Program-made: the position numbers and the translations under genes | NCBI GenBank assembly: GCA_032718475.1 | Contig: JAUCBJ010009137.1 | Span: 42,286-106,285, forward strand | Direction: 5' to 3' | Origin: Nemertoderma westbladi | Taxonomy: Eukaryota; Xenacoelomorpha; Nemertodermatida; Nemertodermatidae | Length of the DNA stretch: 64,000 nucleotides | Shown: piece after piece, positions 32,701 to 46,938 of the stretch | Layout of the letters: each line of letters starts with the position of its first letter | Position numbering within the stretch: the stretch's first letter is position 1 | Notes under the pieces: model-generated | What the model was told of the DNA's origin: nothing | What the model saw: the letters and a program-made list of their open reading frames with translations, nothing else | Databases searched by the model: none

Positions 32701-33275
32701 TGTGACGGGATCCACCGAGGATCACGGTTTATCCGGTTATCTTGACTACGCATCCCCGCCGTGTATGTGAAAAGGCTGAAAGAGTTCTGATGTTGATCCG
32801 TGTATGTATAGATATATAGATAAGATGGAAATAAGCACAGGTGAATAAGTACCGGTAATGCACTGAATAAGATATGCTGATAGCAGTGGATGGGGACGGT
32901 GTTAAGAGTTCCCGTACCACCCTAACTAACTGACTAACTAAGAGTGAATGGGATAACATGATTACTGGTAATATATATTGCACGGTTGGCCACGTGGTGT
33001 TACTCAGTCGATGCTTTCCCCCCATTGGCTAATAACCCTATTTCACACCCTCTGCCCTGCGGGGGTGTTTCCCCCCCCCGCTGCTGTTACTTTCCTCTCT
33101 CTCAGGGGTGTAACCCCTGACCCCTATTGTGCGTGTGTTCTCTGGGGCCTATTGTCCCCGTTTACTGGGGTGACACGAGGTTGATTGGTAATCAACCTCG
33201 TGCTCCCAATATTGCTTAGAGGCGCTCTTTCCCACTTTATGGGGGTTTGGTGAGGCGGAATTGAATACGCTCACA
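32701..33275 (-). mobile_element. Left LTR of element 2 (3' LTR), 575 bp
   Basis: It begins TGTGACGGGATCC and ends GCTCACA, giving TG...CA ends. It aligns with 38729-39287. A run of purines on the minus strand (complement of CTCCCCCC at 33276-33283) abuts it, which is the expected polypurine tract and fixes the element's direction. It contains a perfect hairpin at 33174-33202. Confidence 0.92.
33174..33202. repeat. 13-bp perfect hairpin within the left LTR
   Basis: CACGAGGTTGATT-GGT-AATCAACCTCGTG. The identical hairpin lies in the right LTR at 39186-39214. Just before it, CCCC-GTTTACT-GGGG forms a second small stem. On the minus strand these would lie in the LTR transcript and could act in dimerisation, packaging or termination. 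Confidence 0.9.
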
Positions 33276-33798
33276 CTCCCCCCATGCTATCTTCCCGGTG
33301 AGAAGATAGCATCAACCTCAAGTGCGCTTCAATTCCGCTGGAACTCGATCTATTATCAGGTGTGGGGTGGAGTTCTTTTCTTGGAGTCGGCTTTCCAGGC
33401 CGCTCCCTATGGGTATGATGTCACTACCCTCAGGCGTCTCGTGTCGGGCCGATCGTGCGCTTCTCTCACACAATTTTTGTTTCCCCAACACTCTCGCCAC
33501 TCTAACTCCGCTCTCTATCTCAACTCGCTCTTATCCTCTCCCCACACCTGAATCGCACTCTTCTCTCTCGCCAACAGCTCTTCTCACTATCTCCTCTCTA
33601 CTCTCTGCCATTCCCTAAGGCCCTAATCTCTAATGCTACCCCTGTGCTATCATACTATCTACCTACTACTTACTAACTCTAACTATCTCTCTAAGCCTAC
33701 TAACTCTAACTCTACTAACCACTAACAACTCTACTCTCTGCTAAGCCTACTAACTCTCTACTTCTACTAACTCTCTCTAACTCTTACAAACTCTCCAA

Positions 33799-34545
33799 CT
33801 ACGTGGCGCTTAGGGTGCCCACAACCCTCTGCCACTACCCCCATCTACGTGGCGCTTGTGGTGCCCACAACCACTCTACTACTAACTCTAACTAAAACCC
33901 TCTAACTCTCTACTAACTCTAACTCTACTTAGTCTACTCATTTCTGCTATCTACGTGGCGCTACTACTTCCGTCTACGTGGCGCTTGCGGTGCCCACAAC
34001 AACTCTACTACTACTTCTACTCTGCTACTACCTCTAACTCTACTAACTCTACTCGACTCCTCTAAGTCTACTAACTCTCTAGCCCTCTAACTAGAACTCT
34101 CTAACTCTACCCACTCTTCTAACTACGTGGCGCTTAGGGTGCCCACAACCCCTTTACTACTTCTTCCATCTACGTGGCGCTTCCGGTGCCCACAACCTCT
34201 CTACTACTTCCATCTACGTGGCGCTTCCGGTGCCCACAACTACTCTACTACTGCTTTCTACGTGGTGCTTACGGTGCCCACAACCCCCCTACTACTACTC
34301 GTGGCATGACAATATGCCACACTCCCTTACCCCGCCGCCTTCTAACCTACTCTCCTTCAACGTGGCGCTTACGGTGCCCACAACCCCCCTACTACTACTC
34401 ATGGCATGACAATATGCCACACTCCCTTACCCCGCCGCCTTCTAACTCTACTCTCCCTCTATGTGGCACTTACGGTGCCCACAACCCCCCTACTACTACT
34501 CGTGGCATTACAATATGCCACACTCCCTTACCCCGCCGCCTTCTA
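33799..34545. repeat. CTACGTGGCGCTT...GTGCCCACAAC repeats in element 2
   Basis: The motif recurs at about 33799, 33845, 33951 (partial), 33974, 34123, 34170, 34213, 34258, 34359 and 34460. The last three copies form 101-bp units that also contain the hairpin GTGGCAT-GACAAT-ATGCCAC. The surrounding sequence from 33540 to 34120 is a CT-rich low-complexity run of ACTCTAACTCTACT words. Plus-strand ORFs through this region are artefacts of the repeat. Confidence 0.85.
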
Positions 34546-34709
34546 ACTCTAACTATCTTCTACTAACTTATCTCCTGACTACTACTTACTATCTCTTCTA
34601 ACTATTATTTAAATAATTTTATTATTTATTTTTAATTAAATAATTATTTATATGTGGGAAGGGCGTCTCGCCCTCATTCCCACCCCCCTCAGTCCAAAAT
34701 ATTGGACGA

Positions 34710-35255
34710 CTAAACTCTAAGGTGCCCCTTCTTCCTGTAGGCACTCTCCCACTGCCCTCCTATACGTCCTCTTACTCTTTGCCACGCTCTCTTCGCCAAT
34801 TCCAACTGACCAGGAATTGGTTCTCCCTCTTCCGCCACCCTAAAATCGGGTCTCTCCGCCGCCTTCTTAACTATCTCGTCTCCTGGCATCAAAATGCCAT
34901 CTCCCTCCTTGTTATCTCCCGGCGGCAGAATGAATAGAAAGTGAAAGAACAGGCAAAACAGAAGGTACAATAGTAGTCCTATCACTTTCCATCCTGTCTT
35001 CCTACTCGAGTTCCCCCTTGTCGGTATGCCTCTCAACCGGACTGGCGTCTCTTCCGGACACTCCTCTGGACACTCCTCCGGACACTCTTCCAGACTATTG
35101 TCCTCCTGACACTCCACCGGCCGCTCCTCTCCGTCCCCATACCGATGCTTGCTGGGAAATCCACTCTCCTCCGCCCACTCTCTTGCCTTTACTCCCCCGT
35201 CTCGTTTATCTACCGTTTCTGGTCTCTCCTCTGCGTCTTCGGTGCCTGGTAACAT
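34710..35255 (-). CDS. ORF with one membrane segment, element 2
   Basis: 181 codons, not recognised. The N-terminal half is acidic and contains the tandem EECPEECPEECPEE. A hydrophobic segment, VIGLLLYLLFCLFFHFLFIL, lies near residues 91-110 and would span a membrane, preceded by basic residues (SSRKTGWK). The C-terminal half is charged. It lies just downstream of the zinc-knuckle ORF. It could be a remnant of an env-like gene, an end of pol joined after deletion, or chance coding in the repeat-rich 3' region. Confidence 0.4.
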   Translation of the reverse strand: MLPGTEDAEERPETVDKRDGGVKAREWAEESGFPSKHRYGDGEERPVECQEDNSLEECPEECPEECPEETPVRLRGIPTRGNSSRKTGWKVIGLLLYLLFCLFFHFLFILPPGDNKEGDGILMPGDEIVKKAAERPDFRVAEEGEPIPGQLELAKRAWQRVRGRIGGQWESAYRKKGHLRV

Positions 35256-35275
35256 GCACCCATGGTAACATGTCG

Positions 35276-35836
35276 TTACTGATTACTGACTACCCCGAGT
35301 AGTACTATTCTTCTCTTCTTTCTTGCCGCTGTCGTGCTTGTAGCCATTGTTTGGCCTCCAGTCTCGTTATCTCCTGTTGCTGTTTCTCTACACTCTCCGG
35401 ATCTGTGTCCTTCTACCACACATCGATGACATAGTCCGTTTGCGTCTGTGTAGGCTATACGATCTTGTTTGGGCAACGCTTGCCAGTGCTTACAACTCCT
35501 GGTCTTATGGGTTCCGTCCCGATGTAATTGACATTCAAATCCTGGATTATAGCGTTCCCTATATAGTCCTTCACGTATCGCGCGTAGGTTTATATCTACC
35601 GATTTAGTGTTTTGGTTGTCTGTACTCGGCCTACTGGGTATATTGGGATTATGTTTATTTATGGTGTTATTTTCTTTCTGTCCCTGCCACGGTGTGGCCC
35701 TACTACCAGCTAACTGTGGACTAGCAGTCCCCTGTGTGGCCGCATGTGGTAGTGACTGTCTTACTCTCGAGAATGGGTCTGTCGGATTATGTTCGGGTCT
35801 AGGCCTGTTGTATTCGGTCTTTGGTGCCTTCCCCAA
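35276..35836 (-). CDS. gag: Gag C-terminal region with zinc knuckles, element 2
   Basis: 186 codons. A first cysteine/histidine motif, CQLHRDGTHKTRSC, is followed about 22 residues later by a canonical CCHC knuckle, CHRCVVEGHRSGEC (C-x2-C-x4-H-x4-C). The spacing and the intervening LPKQDRIAYTDANGL closely follow the paired knuckles of BEL/Pao gag proteins, which bind the element's RNA. Upstream the reading changes frame near 35870. Here the DUF1759 block present in element 1 is missing, so gag is internally deleted. A basic tail, ARKKRR, lies near the end. Confidence 0.75.
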   Translation of the reverse strand: MGKAPKTEYNRPRPEHNPTDPFSRVRQSLPHAATQGTASPQLAGSRATPWQGQKENNTINKHNPNIPSRPSTDNQNTKSVDINLRAIREGLYRERYNPGFECQLHRDGTHKTRSCKHWQALPKQDRIAYTDANGLCHRCVVEGHRSGECRETATGDNETGGQTMATSTTAARKKRRIVLLGVVSNQ

Positions 35837-35994
35837 ACTATCCTCACTATAGACTGGGATTTGTTGCGTCGGAATATATCATTGGGGGTAACGGCCCCCT
35901 CCATATTTCCGTGTCGCACGACCTGTTCTCGTCCAGGGGGTTCGGTGTTCTCGTTGCTGTTCGAGTATATTGTTGATATTGTAATGGGGGAATG

Positions 35995-36303
35995 TCACCC
36001 TGTCCCCCCCCCCACCGGTATGTTTGGTACTGGGGTTGATGTTAATATATTGGGGCCCATACATCTATCAGCAATAACTCTCCCCTCCCCTGGATATATG
36101 TTATGTCCCTGTGTATTATTGTCATGCTGCTGTGCCGGTACCGATATAGGCCTATCTACTTCTCGCCTACCTACCGGTATGTACTCCGCGACTTCCGGGT
36201 TTAATCCCGTCGTCCGCGCTACCCTATCGCCTACTCTATCTCTCCCAGCATGGCCTATAATAGTATGTGCAGTAAGGCCTACAGTATGTCCTGCAGTCTG
36301 CAT
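35995..36303 (-). CDS. Gag linker segment, element 2
   Basis: 102 codons homologous to 24731-25012 of element 1 (GHTVGLTAHTIIGHAGRD, then NIYPGEGRVIADRCMGPN). It is Gly/Pro-rich with no known domain. It ends at a poly-C tract where the frame is lost, like its counterpart, so in a working element it would be part of one continuous gag. Confidence 0.5.
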   Translation of the reverse strand: MQTAGHTVGLTAHTIIGHAGRDRVGDRVARTTGLNPEVAEYIPVGRREVDRPISVPAQQHDNNTQGHNIYPGEGRVIADRCMGPNILTSTPVPNIPVGGGTG

Positions 36304-36850
36304 GTGCCCTTCCGAACCGAAGTTTATTCTTCACGAATCTTGAATCTCCCCGCGACTACCGTACTCTCGATCGGCAGCTATATCCCGTCGGGAAGTTTCT
36401 CTTCGATCCCCTCTCCTGCTCTCATCTTCGTATCGGTACATCCGGTACCGCTCTCCTGGCGTGCGGTGCGTTTCTCCGGGGCGACGGCAATCTCCCGAAG
36501 TTCAACCCCACTGACTCCCTAACCCCATCTCTACTATCGACGGCTCGCTATCCGTCCTCGCTCTCCGGTTGCTCCTAGCAACGACTCTTCTATTATCTTC
36601 ACTTCTTCTCTCTTCGACCTCTCGGCTAAACTCTACTAATCTTCTTCTATCTTCGACCTCTCTATTAAACTCTACTAATCTTCTCTCTTCTGACTGGGCT
36701 CGACGTTCCGTCGCCCGCCCTCTCGCGACGTCAACCTGTCTCTATCTGCTCGATCGCACGCCGCTGGGGATACTCGCAATCCCCCTATTATTCTCCATCG
36801 CCGGGTGTTGCGGTTTACCTAATTCGGCCCGCGCATTATCCGCCGACGCC

Positions 36851-37240
36851 TGTGGGACACTCTCTGCCCCCCCCCCCCCTCTCGCTACTAATCTCTCGTG
36901 GTGGGGCGCCCGTAGCCCCCCCCCCCCCCCCCCCACCCGCCACTTCTAACTTCACTATCTCTTACTACACTTCTGCGTCCCTCTTGTCGGACATTCTCTA
37001 CCTCCCCCCTCTCGCCACTAATCTTCCGTGGTGGGGCGCCCATAGCCCCCCCCCCCCCCCCCCGCTACTTCTAACTTCACTACCTCCTACTACACCTCTA
37101 CACCCCTCTTGTGGGACATTCTCTCCCCCCCCCCCCCCTCTCTCGCCACTAATCTTCAGTGGTGGGGCGCCTGTAGCCCCCCCCCCACTCGCCACATCTA
37201 ACTTCACTATCTCTTACTTCGCTTCTACACCCCTCTCTAG
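36851..37240. repeat. Gag tandem repeat with poly-C cores, element 2
   Basis: Three units starting near 36851, 36977 and 37110, homologous to the units at 25558 in element 1. The third contains two C runs. Any translated product would be Gly-rich on the minus strand (GGGGGLWAPHHERLVARGG). Confidence 0.85.
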
Positions 37241-37289
37241 TCGACGCACTAACCCTACTGCGGCTGGGTCTATTCACCCCCGCCTCTCT

Positions 37290-37445
37290 CTCTACTACTG
37301 CGTGGCCTATCAGGCCCACCTCGGGTTGGCTCAACCCCGCTACCTCCTGCCTACCAACTACGTGGCCTACCAGGCCGCCGTCGGGTTGGCTCAACCCCGC
37401 CACTTCCTGCCTACTAACTACGTGGCCTACCAGGCCGCCGTCTGC
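37290..37445 (-). repeat. GLVGHVV peptide repeat, about 60-bp units
   Basis: On the minus strand the units encode DGGLVGHVVSRQEVAGLSQP-like peptides, about 20 residues each. Two or three units are seen here, with counterparts in element 1 (27240-27410). The repeat sits between the Asn-rich segment and the poly-C repeats in both elements. Confidence 0.75.
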
Positions 37446-37561
37446 CGGGCTATACACGTCTGACACGTTCACATTAATAGCACCATTCCCAATATTATTT
37501 GTTAAATCAATTAAATCATTAGAATTATTAGAATTTGAAACGGGATTATTATTTAAATTAT

Positions 37562-38479
37562 TTAAATTAGAATTTTATTATTTTCTAAATTTAAATTATT
37601 ATTCGAATTATTTTGCGCGTTTGAATTGAAATTATTATTTAGATTATTTGTATTTAAATTTAAATTACCGGGTAAAATATTTCCTGTAATAAAGGGATTA
37701 GGGTTACCTACTACGGTACTATTAATACCAACATTTCCTAATGTACTACTACTACCCCCCTCGCCCGTACGGCTACTAGGCGTACTGTACGTGTACCGCA
37801 CGCTCTGTTCTCTTGCCTCACGCTCTTTGCGTTCACTCTCTTGCTCCTTCCCTCCCCTCATTATCCACTCTAATTCTTCCATTCCTAATTTATATGCCAG
37901 ATTTATCTTCCGCATCCGCCTTTCTTTTGCGGAGGATGTAGCAGACTTATCGGTTGTGACGGATTCCCTCCGTCTTCCCGTCCTACTAACTTTCCCCCGC
38001 CTCCCGGAACTTCCTCCGACCGACGAGACCGAATCCTCGGGGTTAACCTCGGATTCGCCCTCCTGCGGTCTCCTCCAACCCACTAATTTTACTTCCCAGG
38101 CATCGACTGAGTATGGCCCTATGTACACTGCACCAGGCCCCATACCCCTACGTTCCCATAGCCCAAACAGTTCGAAGGCAACCCCTCTCGCTCTCTCCCT
38201 GGCTAGTTCTCCCTGCCCAGAACGCACTAGGTAATCAAAGTATCTGTTCGACTCACCTAGTCGCCTTTTCAACTTCACCTGGTCTATCTCGGCCCCTCCT
38301 CTAGCTTCTTTCAGTTGTTCCCGGGTCGCGGCGTAGGCTCGTCGGAGCCGGACGACCCCGACGTCCTCGTCGCCGACATCTCCTCTCTCCCTCCGGGTCC
38401 GGCGTCGTACCGGCGGCCTCCACCGTTGCCGTTCCGGTGGGCCGTCCGTCGCCCTCGGCCTGTGGCTGGCCGGCGACAT
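37562..38479 (-). CDS. gag: Gag N-terminal protein, element 2
   Basis: 305 codons, open. Residues about 1-45 are Pro/Arg-rich. Residues about 50-190 form the conserved part shared with element 1 (LGESNRYFDYLVRSGQGEL, VYIGPYSVDAWEVKLVGW, NPEDSVSSVGG, TDKSATSSAK). A short charged helix follows, and residues about 245-305 are Asn-rich (NLNLNTNNLNNNFNSN). Strong conservation between the two elements, despite frame decay elsewhere, suggests that this part was under selection. No known domain was recognised. An alternative Met upstream at 38610 is in a different frame. Confidence 0.65.
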   Translation of the reverse strand: MSPASHRPRATDGPPERQRWRPPVRRRTRRERGDVGDEDVGVVRLRRAYAATREQLKEARGGAEIDQVKLKRRLGESNRYFDYLVRSGQGELARERARGVAFELFGLWERRGMGPGAVYIGPYSVDAWEVKLVGWRRPQEGESEVNPEDSVSSVGGSSGRRGKVSRTGRRRESVTTDKSATSSAKERRMRKINLAYKLGMEELEWIMRGGKEQESERKEREAREQSVRYTYSTPSSRTGEGGSSSTLGNVGINSTVVGNPNPFITGNILPGNLNLNTNNLNNNFNSNAQNNSNNNLNLENNKILI

Positions 38480-38728
38480 CGGTACGTCGACCGCCGCTCG
38501 TGTGTCGACTCGTCTCTCCCCTCCCGACTCGTCCTCTCCGTTGTAGACGGCCCCCCTCCTCTTCGGTTGCCGGGTCGCCCGTTATCGATGGGTCCGGCGT
38601 CGTGGGTCATACCGTCTCGTCGCGGCCTCGCGGATCGTTAGATCGCCGTCCGGGGTCCGCGGCGGTGTCATCTATCTCTTCTCTACTCATCTCTATTTAC
38701 TCGGCGTCACACGTTCACGTGTTAGCAC

Positions 38729-39287
38729 TGTGACAGGATCCGAGGACCCGGTTTATCAGGATCTACTACGCGTCCCCGCCGTGAGTGATGATTGGTTGAT
38801 CTGATATAATATAGTAGGATAAGCACAGACAGTTAATGCAGCATTGAATTAGTACAGTATAATAAGATAGGTGGATAGAGTGGCGGCAGTGGATGTTATA
38901 GAAATCACCGCTCTGCCCTAACTAACCGACTAACGAAGAGTAACTGAGATAACATGATACACATGGTAATATATATTGCACGGTTGGCGCATGTGGCGCT
39001 ACTCAGCCGATGCCTTCCCCCCATTGGCTAATAACCCTATTTCACACCCTCTGCCCTGCGGGGGTGTTTCCCCCCCCCCCCCACCCCCCCCGCTGCTGTT
39101 ACTTTCCTCTCTCTCAGGGGTGTAACCCCTGACCCCTATTGTGCGTGTGTTCTCTGGGGCCTATTGTCCCCGTTTACTGGGGTGACACGAGGTTGATTGG
39201 TAATCAACCTCGTGCTCCCAATATTGCTTAGAGGCGCTCTTTCCCACTTTATGGGGGTTTGGTGAGGCGGAATTGAATACGCTCACA
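38729..39287 (-). mobile_element. Right LTR of element 2 (5' LTR), 559 bp
   Basis: It begins TGTGACAGGATCC and ends GCTCACA, like the left LTR. The right third is almost identical between the two LTRs apart from the poly-C tract near 39070, while the left third differs at many positions. No TGG-type primer-binding site was recognised just inside it. Confidence 0.9.
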
Positions 39288-42584
<3,297 letters not shown>

Positions 42585-43617
42585 AATATCTCACTCTGCT
42601 AATGTAAGCTGAATGACTTTAGTACACAGTGTGTTGGCTACATTAATGCCAACATTATTGCAAAATGTTTTATTGTTGGATTACTCTCTGTCAGACTCCC
42701 CTTCAGAACATTGTATAGGGAATTTACTTTAGTTTACTCTACTGTGCCATTCAGCTGAATGGATTTGAGCGATTGCCAAGTTACAGAGTTGGATCATTCT
42801 CTGACCATAGGCAAAGACATCAAATCTTTTTAAAAGGATACTTTTTCCATGTTTTTTTTTTCTGACCAAAAATTTCAAAAATAATTTTTTCGTAACCAGT
42901 ACTGTCAATCGATTCGCCATCAAAAATAACGCAAAAAAATTATTTTCCAAAATTTTAAATTACTGTAAATTTTTGGCGACTGGGGGGGGTCAATTTTTTT
43001 TCGATCCGCTATAACTCCGGAACGCTTTGTCCAAATTCGATTGGGTTTTTATTTTTCAACTTAATTCGATGTCCTCTTTCAGCCTATCCATGTTTCGAAA
43101 CCCCAAACAGCGCCGTTCAAAAATTAATTTTTTCTAGTTCTAGAATTTTACAAATTTCAAAAAAGTTGCAGTATTTTATTAACGCCTTTACGTAATTCGA
43201 TAGCGTTTTCGATTTTTATATTAAACGCAATATCCTGAATCTCACTAGCCTAGTTTCGCGTCACCAATGCCAAGATTTCATACTTTTTGAGGAAAATTTT
43301 TCTAGAATAATTTTTATTTAATTACATTTATCGCGATTTCTTATTACTGGTTGCACATGAATTGATGGAGTTTTCAATTTATTAACTAAACACGATATCG
43401 CGCATCACACCAGCGAGGTTTCGAAATTCCAAAACGAGGTCTTCACTAGTTGCAGGTCGATTTTGTTCTAGAATTGAGCAACTAATAATAGATCGAATTT
43501 ATTAATAATTATTGTATGAAATATGATTGTATTTTTACATAATTATTAGTTCTATACTAATTCTCGTTGTCTCTTTTATTAGGAACCGAGAGGTTCATTA
43601 CTGTAAGAATTGCTCGA

Positions 43618-43652
<35 letters not shown>

Positions 43653-45041
43653 TGATCTACAGCCAAAACTACTCTAACGATTTTGATGAAATTTTCACAG
43701 CGGCTAGATACCGCGATTCTAAGGTCCCTGGTATGTTCCGCTATTTCGTCCATGAGCCGTGGGCTCGAAAAATAGACATAAACGAAAAAACGCCATAGGC
43801 GCAATGGTAAAATAACACCCATGACAGCTGGTGTCCTGATGAAAAATGGCTTATGTAATGCATTTCTACACAAGGCTTAGTATAAATCGATGAGGTTGCC
43901 AAGATTATTATACTCAGTACACCCATACTGTTTGTATAGGCCACCACTCTCTGTCAAAGCAAACATTAACTCGTTGGTTTAGTTTGAAATCTAATATCGC
44001 CTCAGCTGAATTACTCTTCCCAATGCGTTCTATGCGAATATCTCACTCTGCTAATGTAAGCTGAATGACTTAAGTACACAGTGCGTTGGCTACATTAATG
44101 CCAACATTATTGCAAAATGTTTTATTGTTGGAATACTCTCTGTCAGTATCCCCTTCAGAACATTGTATAGGGAATTTACTTTAGTTTACTCTACTGTGCC
44201 ATTCAGCTGAATGGATTTGAGCGATTGCCAAGTACAGAGTTGGATCATTCTCTGACCATAGGCAAAGACGTCAAATCTTTTTAAAAATATACTTTTTCCA
44301 TGTTTTTTTTTCTGACCAAAAATTTCAAAAAAAAATTTTCGTAGCAAGTACTGCCAATCGATTCGCCATCAAAAATAACGCAAAAAATTTATTTTGCAAA
44401 ATTTTAAATTACTGTAAATTTTTGGCGACTGGGGGGGGTAAATATTTTTCGATCCGCTATAACTCCTGAACGCTTTGTCCAATTCGATGGGGTTTTCATT
44501 TTTAAACTTAATTCGATGTCCTCTTTCAGCCTATCCATGTTTCGAAACCCCAAACAGCGCCGTTCAAAAATTATTTTTTTCTAGTTCTAGAATTTTATAA
44601 ATTTCAAAAAAGTTGCAGTATTTTATTAACGCCTTTACGGAATTCGATAGCGTTTTCGATTTTTATATTAAACGCAATATCCTGAATCTCACTAGCCTAG
44701 TTTCGCGTCACCAATGCCAAGATTTCATACTTTTGAAGAAAATTTTTCTAGAATAATTTTTATTTAATTACATTTATAGCGATTTCTTATTACTGATTGC
44801 ACATGAATTGATGGAGTTTTCAATTAATTAACTAAACACGATATCGCGCATCGCACCAGCGTGGTTTCGAAATTCCAAAACGAGGTCTTCACTAGTTGCA
44901 GGTCGATTTTGTTCTAGAATTGAGCAACTAATAATAGATCGAATTTATTAATAATTATTGTATGAAATATGATTGTATTTTTAGATAATTATTAGTTCTA
45001 TACTAATTCTCGTTGTCTCTTTTATTTTATTTAAAATAAAA

Positions 45042-45098
45042 AGTCGGTTCCTTATCGGGCCGCTAGGCCCGTCACTAGTTTAAAATTAGGAACCGAGA
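45042..45098. repeat. Nested inverted repeat typical of the satellite unit
   Basis: Outer arms TCGGTTCCT and AGGAACCGA enclose inner arms CGGGCC and GGCCCG around GCTA. The same structure recurs in most units, for example near 49140, 52986, 54480, 55950, 60046 and 61317. It precedes the GGCT/GACT tract and may be a breakpoint or the end of an old mobile element. Confidence 0.75.
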
Positions 45099-46938
45099 GG
45101 TTCATTACTGTAAGAATTGTTGGCTGATTGATTGACTGGCTGACTGGCTGGCTGGCTAATCTATAGCCAAAACTACTCTAACGATTTTGATGAAATTTTC
45201 ACAGCGGCTAGATACCGCGATTCTAAGGTCCCTGGTATGTTCCGCTATTTCGTCCATGAGCCGTGGGCTCGAAAAATATACATAAACGAAAAAACGCCAT
45301 AGGCGCAATGGTAAAATAACACCAATAACAGCTGGTGTCGTGATGAAAAATGGCTTATGTAATGCATTTCTACAGAAGGCTTAGTAATAAATCGATGAGG
45401 TTGCCAAGATCATTATACTCAGTACACCCATACTGTTTGTATAGGCCACCACTCTCTGTCAAAGCAAACATTAACTGGTTGGTTTAGTTTGAAATCTTAT
45501 ATCGCCTCAGCTGAATTACTCTTCCCAATGCGCACTCTATGGGAATATCTCCCTCTGCTAATGTAAGCTGAATGACTTAAATACATAGTGTGTTGGCTAC
45601 ATTAATGCCAACATTATTGCAAAATGTTTTATTGTTGGATTACTCTCTGTCAGTCTCCCCTTCAGAACATTGTATAGGGAATTTACTTTAGTTTACTCTA
45701 CTGTGCCATTCAGCTGAATGGATTTGAGCGATTGCCAAGTTACAGAGTTGGATCATTCTCTGACCATAGGCAAAGACATCAAATCTTTTTAAAAAGATAC
45801 TTTTTCCATGTTTTTTTTTCTGACCAAAAATTTCAAAAAAAATTTTTTGTAGCCAGTACTGCCAATCGATTCGCCATCAAAAATAACGCAAAAATTTTTT
45901 TTTGCAAAATTTTAAATTACTGTAAATTTTTGGCGACTGGGGGGGGGTAAATTTTTTTCGATCCGCTATAACTCCGGAACGCTTTGTCCAAATTCGATGG
46001 GGTTTTTATTTTTCAACTTAATTCGATGTCCTCTTTCAGCCTATCCATTTTTCGAAACCCCAAACAGCACCGTTGAAAAATTAATTTTTTCTAGTTCTAG
46101 AATTTTACAAATTTCAAAAGAGTTGCAGTATTTTATTAACGCCTTTACCGAATTCGATAGCGTTTTCGATTTTTATATTAAACGCAATATCCTGAATCTC
46201 ACTAGCCTAGTTTCGCGTCACCAATGCCAAGACTTCGTACTTTTTGAGGAAAATTTTTCTAGAATAATGTTTATTTAATTACATTTATCGCGATTTCTTA
46301 TTACTGGTTGCACATGAATTGATGGAGTTTTCAATTTATTAACTAAACACGATATCGCGCATCGCACCAGCATGGTTTCGAAATTCCAAAACGAGATCTT
46401 CACTGGTTGCAGGTCGATTTTGTTCTAGAATTGAGCAACTAATAATAGATCGAATTTATTAATAATTATTGTATGAAATATGATTGTATTTTTACATAAT
46501 TATTAGTTCTATACTAATTCTCGTTGTCTCTTTTATTATTTAAAATAAAAAGTCGGTTCCTTATCGGGCCGCTTGGCCCGTCACTAGTTAGCAAGTCGTT
46601 AGACTTGATTACTGTAAGAATTGTTGACTGACTGGCTCGCTGGCTGACTGACTGGCTGACTGACTGATCTACAGCCAAAACTACTCTAACGATTTTGATG
46701 AAATTTTCACAGCATCTAGATACCGCGATTCTAAGGTCCCTGGCATGATCGGCTACTCCATCCATAGCCTCTGGGCTTGAAAAATAGAGATAAACGAAAA
46801 AAACGCCATAGGCGCAATGGTAAAATAACACCCATGACAGCTGGTGTCCTGATGAAAAATGGCATATGTAATGGATTTCTACACAAGGCTTAGTATAAAT
46901 CGATGAGGTTGCCAAGATTATTATACTTAGTACACCCA

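Larger units (their letters stand above)
32701..39287 (-). mobile_element. Complete gag-only LTR retrotransposon (element 2), 6587 bp
   Basis: Both LTRs are present and the element is flanked by TAGAT at 32696-32700 and 39288-39292, a 5-bp target duplication. The PLE-B reading across the insertion is continuous when the element is ignored (RVSEH, then GLSPRTG), which proves that it inserted there. The internal 5.45 kb encodes gag-like pieces and a membrane-segment ORF but no protease, RT, RNase H or integrase, so it must have used enzymes from another element. The gag zinc knuckles and the related element 1 indicate a BEL/Pao affinity. Confidence 0.9.

Noticed and set aside
33261-34566. Plus-strand ORFs in the 3' region of element 2
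   Set aside because: They are translations of the CTACGTGGCGCTT repeat and CT-rich filler, opposite to the element's direction.
43836-43842. CTGATGA word in the satellite, considered as a hammerhead core
   Set aside because: No stem II or GAAA follows at the right distance, and other units read GTGATGA.
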